Both the position numbers and the translations under genes were made by a program. Under the pieces are notes generated by a model. That model saw only the letters and a list, made by a program, of their open reading frames with translations. It searched no databases and was not told the origin of the DNA. Shown here one piece after another: positions 39,437 through 39,518 of a stretch of 39,518 nucleotides of DNA (positions within the stretch are counted from its first letter, which is position 1; every line of letters starts with the position of its first letter). The DNA is from an uncultured Clostridia bacterium (GTDB taxonomy: Bacteria > Bacillota > Clostridia > TANB77 > CAG-508): positions 1 through 39,518 of the forward strand of contig CALXUS010000018.1 in the NCBI GenBank assembly GCA_944391745.1, in the 5' to 3' direction.

Positions 39437-39518
39437 CTATTTTAATTGAGATTCAGCTTGTTGAATTAATTTCTTAACCATGTTTCCGCCTATTCTACCA
39501 GCGTCTCTTGCAGATATA
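39437..39518 (-). CDS. Alpha/beta-type small acid-soluble spore protein, 3' end only
   Basis: The last 26 codons of a gene enter from the right edge: ARDAGRIGGNMVKKLIQQAE and then SQLK, stop at 39437-39439. R-x-x-G-x-I-G-G-x-M-V-K-x-L-I-x-x-A-E is the conserved C-terminal half of alpha/beta SASPs, which coat and protect spore DNA and are degraded by GPR on germination. The N-terminal half lies outside the window. Confidence 0.85.
   Translation of the reverse strand, partial: ISARDAGRIGGNMVKKLIQQAESQLK

Overview
The window is about 39.5 kb of very AT-rich DNA from the chromosome of an endospore-forming, low-GC Firmicute of the Clostridia type. The evidence is sigE/spoIIGA, sigG, an alpha/beta small acid-soluble spore protein, a GerS-like protein, the ctsR-mcsA-mcsB-clpC heat-shock operon, and a division cluster with Firmicute order (murA-ftsQ-DUF881-DUF881-sbp-ftsA-ftsZ). 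I cannot name the species; an uncultured gut clostridium would fit.

Layout. Positions 1-340 hold two tandem sigma-A promoters firing leftward with a boxA-like leader, probably for an rRNA operon just outside the window. sigG and a ylmC/ymxH-like gene run rightward (395-1481) and converge on an XRE regulator and the leftward block smc, murA, ftsQ, two DUF881 genes, sbp, ftsA, ftsZ, spoIIGA, sigE (14.9 kb down to 1.9 kb). An HD-GYP gene (15050) and a large fibro-slime/MucBP cell-wall protein (18212-16065) follow. Next come the leftward operon minD-minE-rodA-dusB-gerS-like-endoA (23160-18424), a two-OB-fold SSB, small membrane genes, murI, a cysteine-rich coat-like protein, split TSUP transporter genes, a DtxR/MntR-like regulator, yqeG, and clpC-mcsB-mcsA-ctsR with a clear CtsR operator. 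From 33.7 kb rightward come an Asn-rich membrane protein, a multi-TM protein, hpf and a flavoprotein; rpsT (leftward) follows. Two tandem, compositionally foreign membrane-protein cassettes (37.9-39.3 kb) and the 3' end of a SASP gene close the window.

Two things stand out. First, the only two broken native genes, ylmC and endoA, are each interrupted at an in-frame CGG codon (contexts CCT-CGG-C and GTT-CGG-A). In both, skipping the C restores the full conserved protein. CGG is otherwise almost absent from the native genes here. This suggests +1 recoding at a rare or unassigned CGG codon rather than random decay.

Second, the two cassettes share a complete architecture: a near-consensus promoter, a 47-nt conserved leader with a pairing-preserving stem-loop, a paralogous small membrane protein, a 3' segment complementary to the end of the leader, and a strong terminator. 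This looks like an undescribed structured-mRNA gene family.

Gene starts were chosen from Shine-Dalgarno spacing and family alignment and are often shorter than the maximal reading frame. All family assignments come from recognition of sequence motifs by eye; no database search was run.
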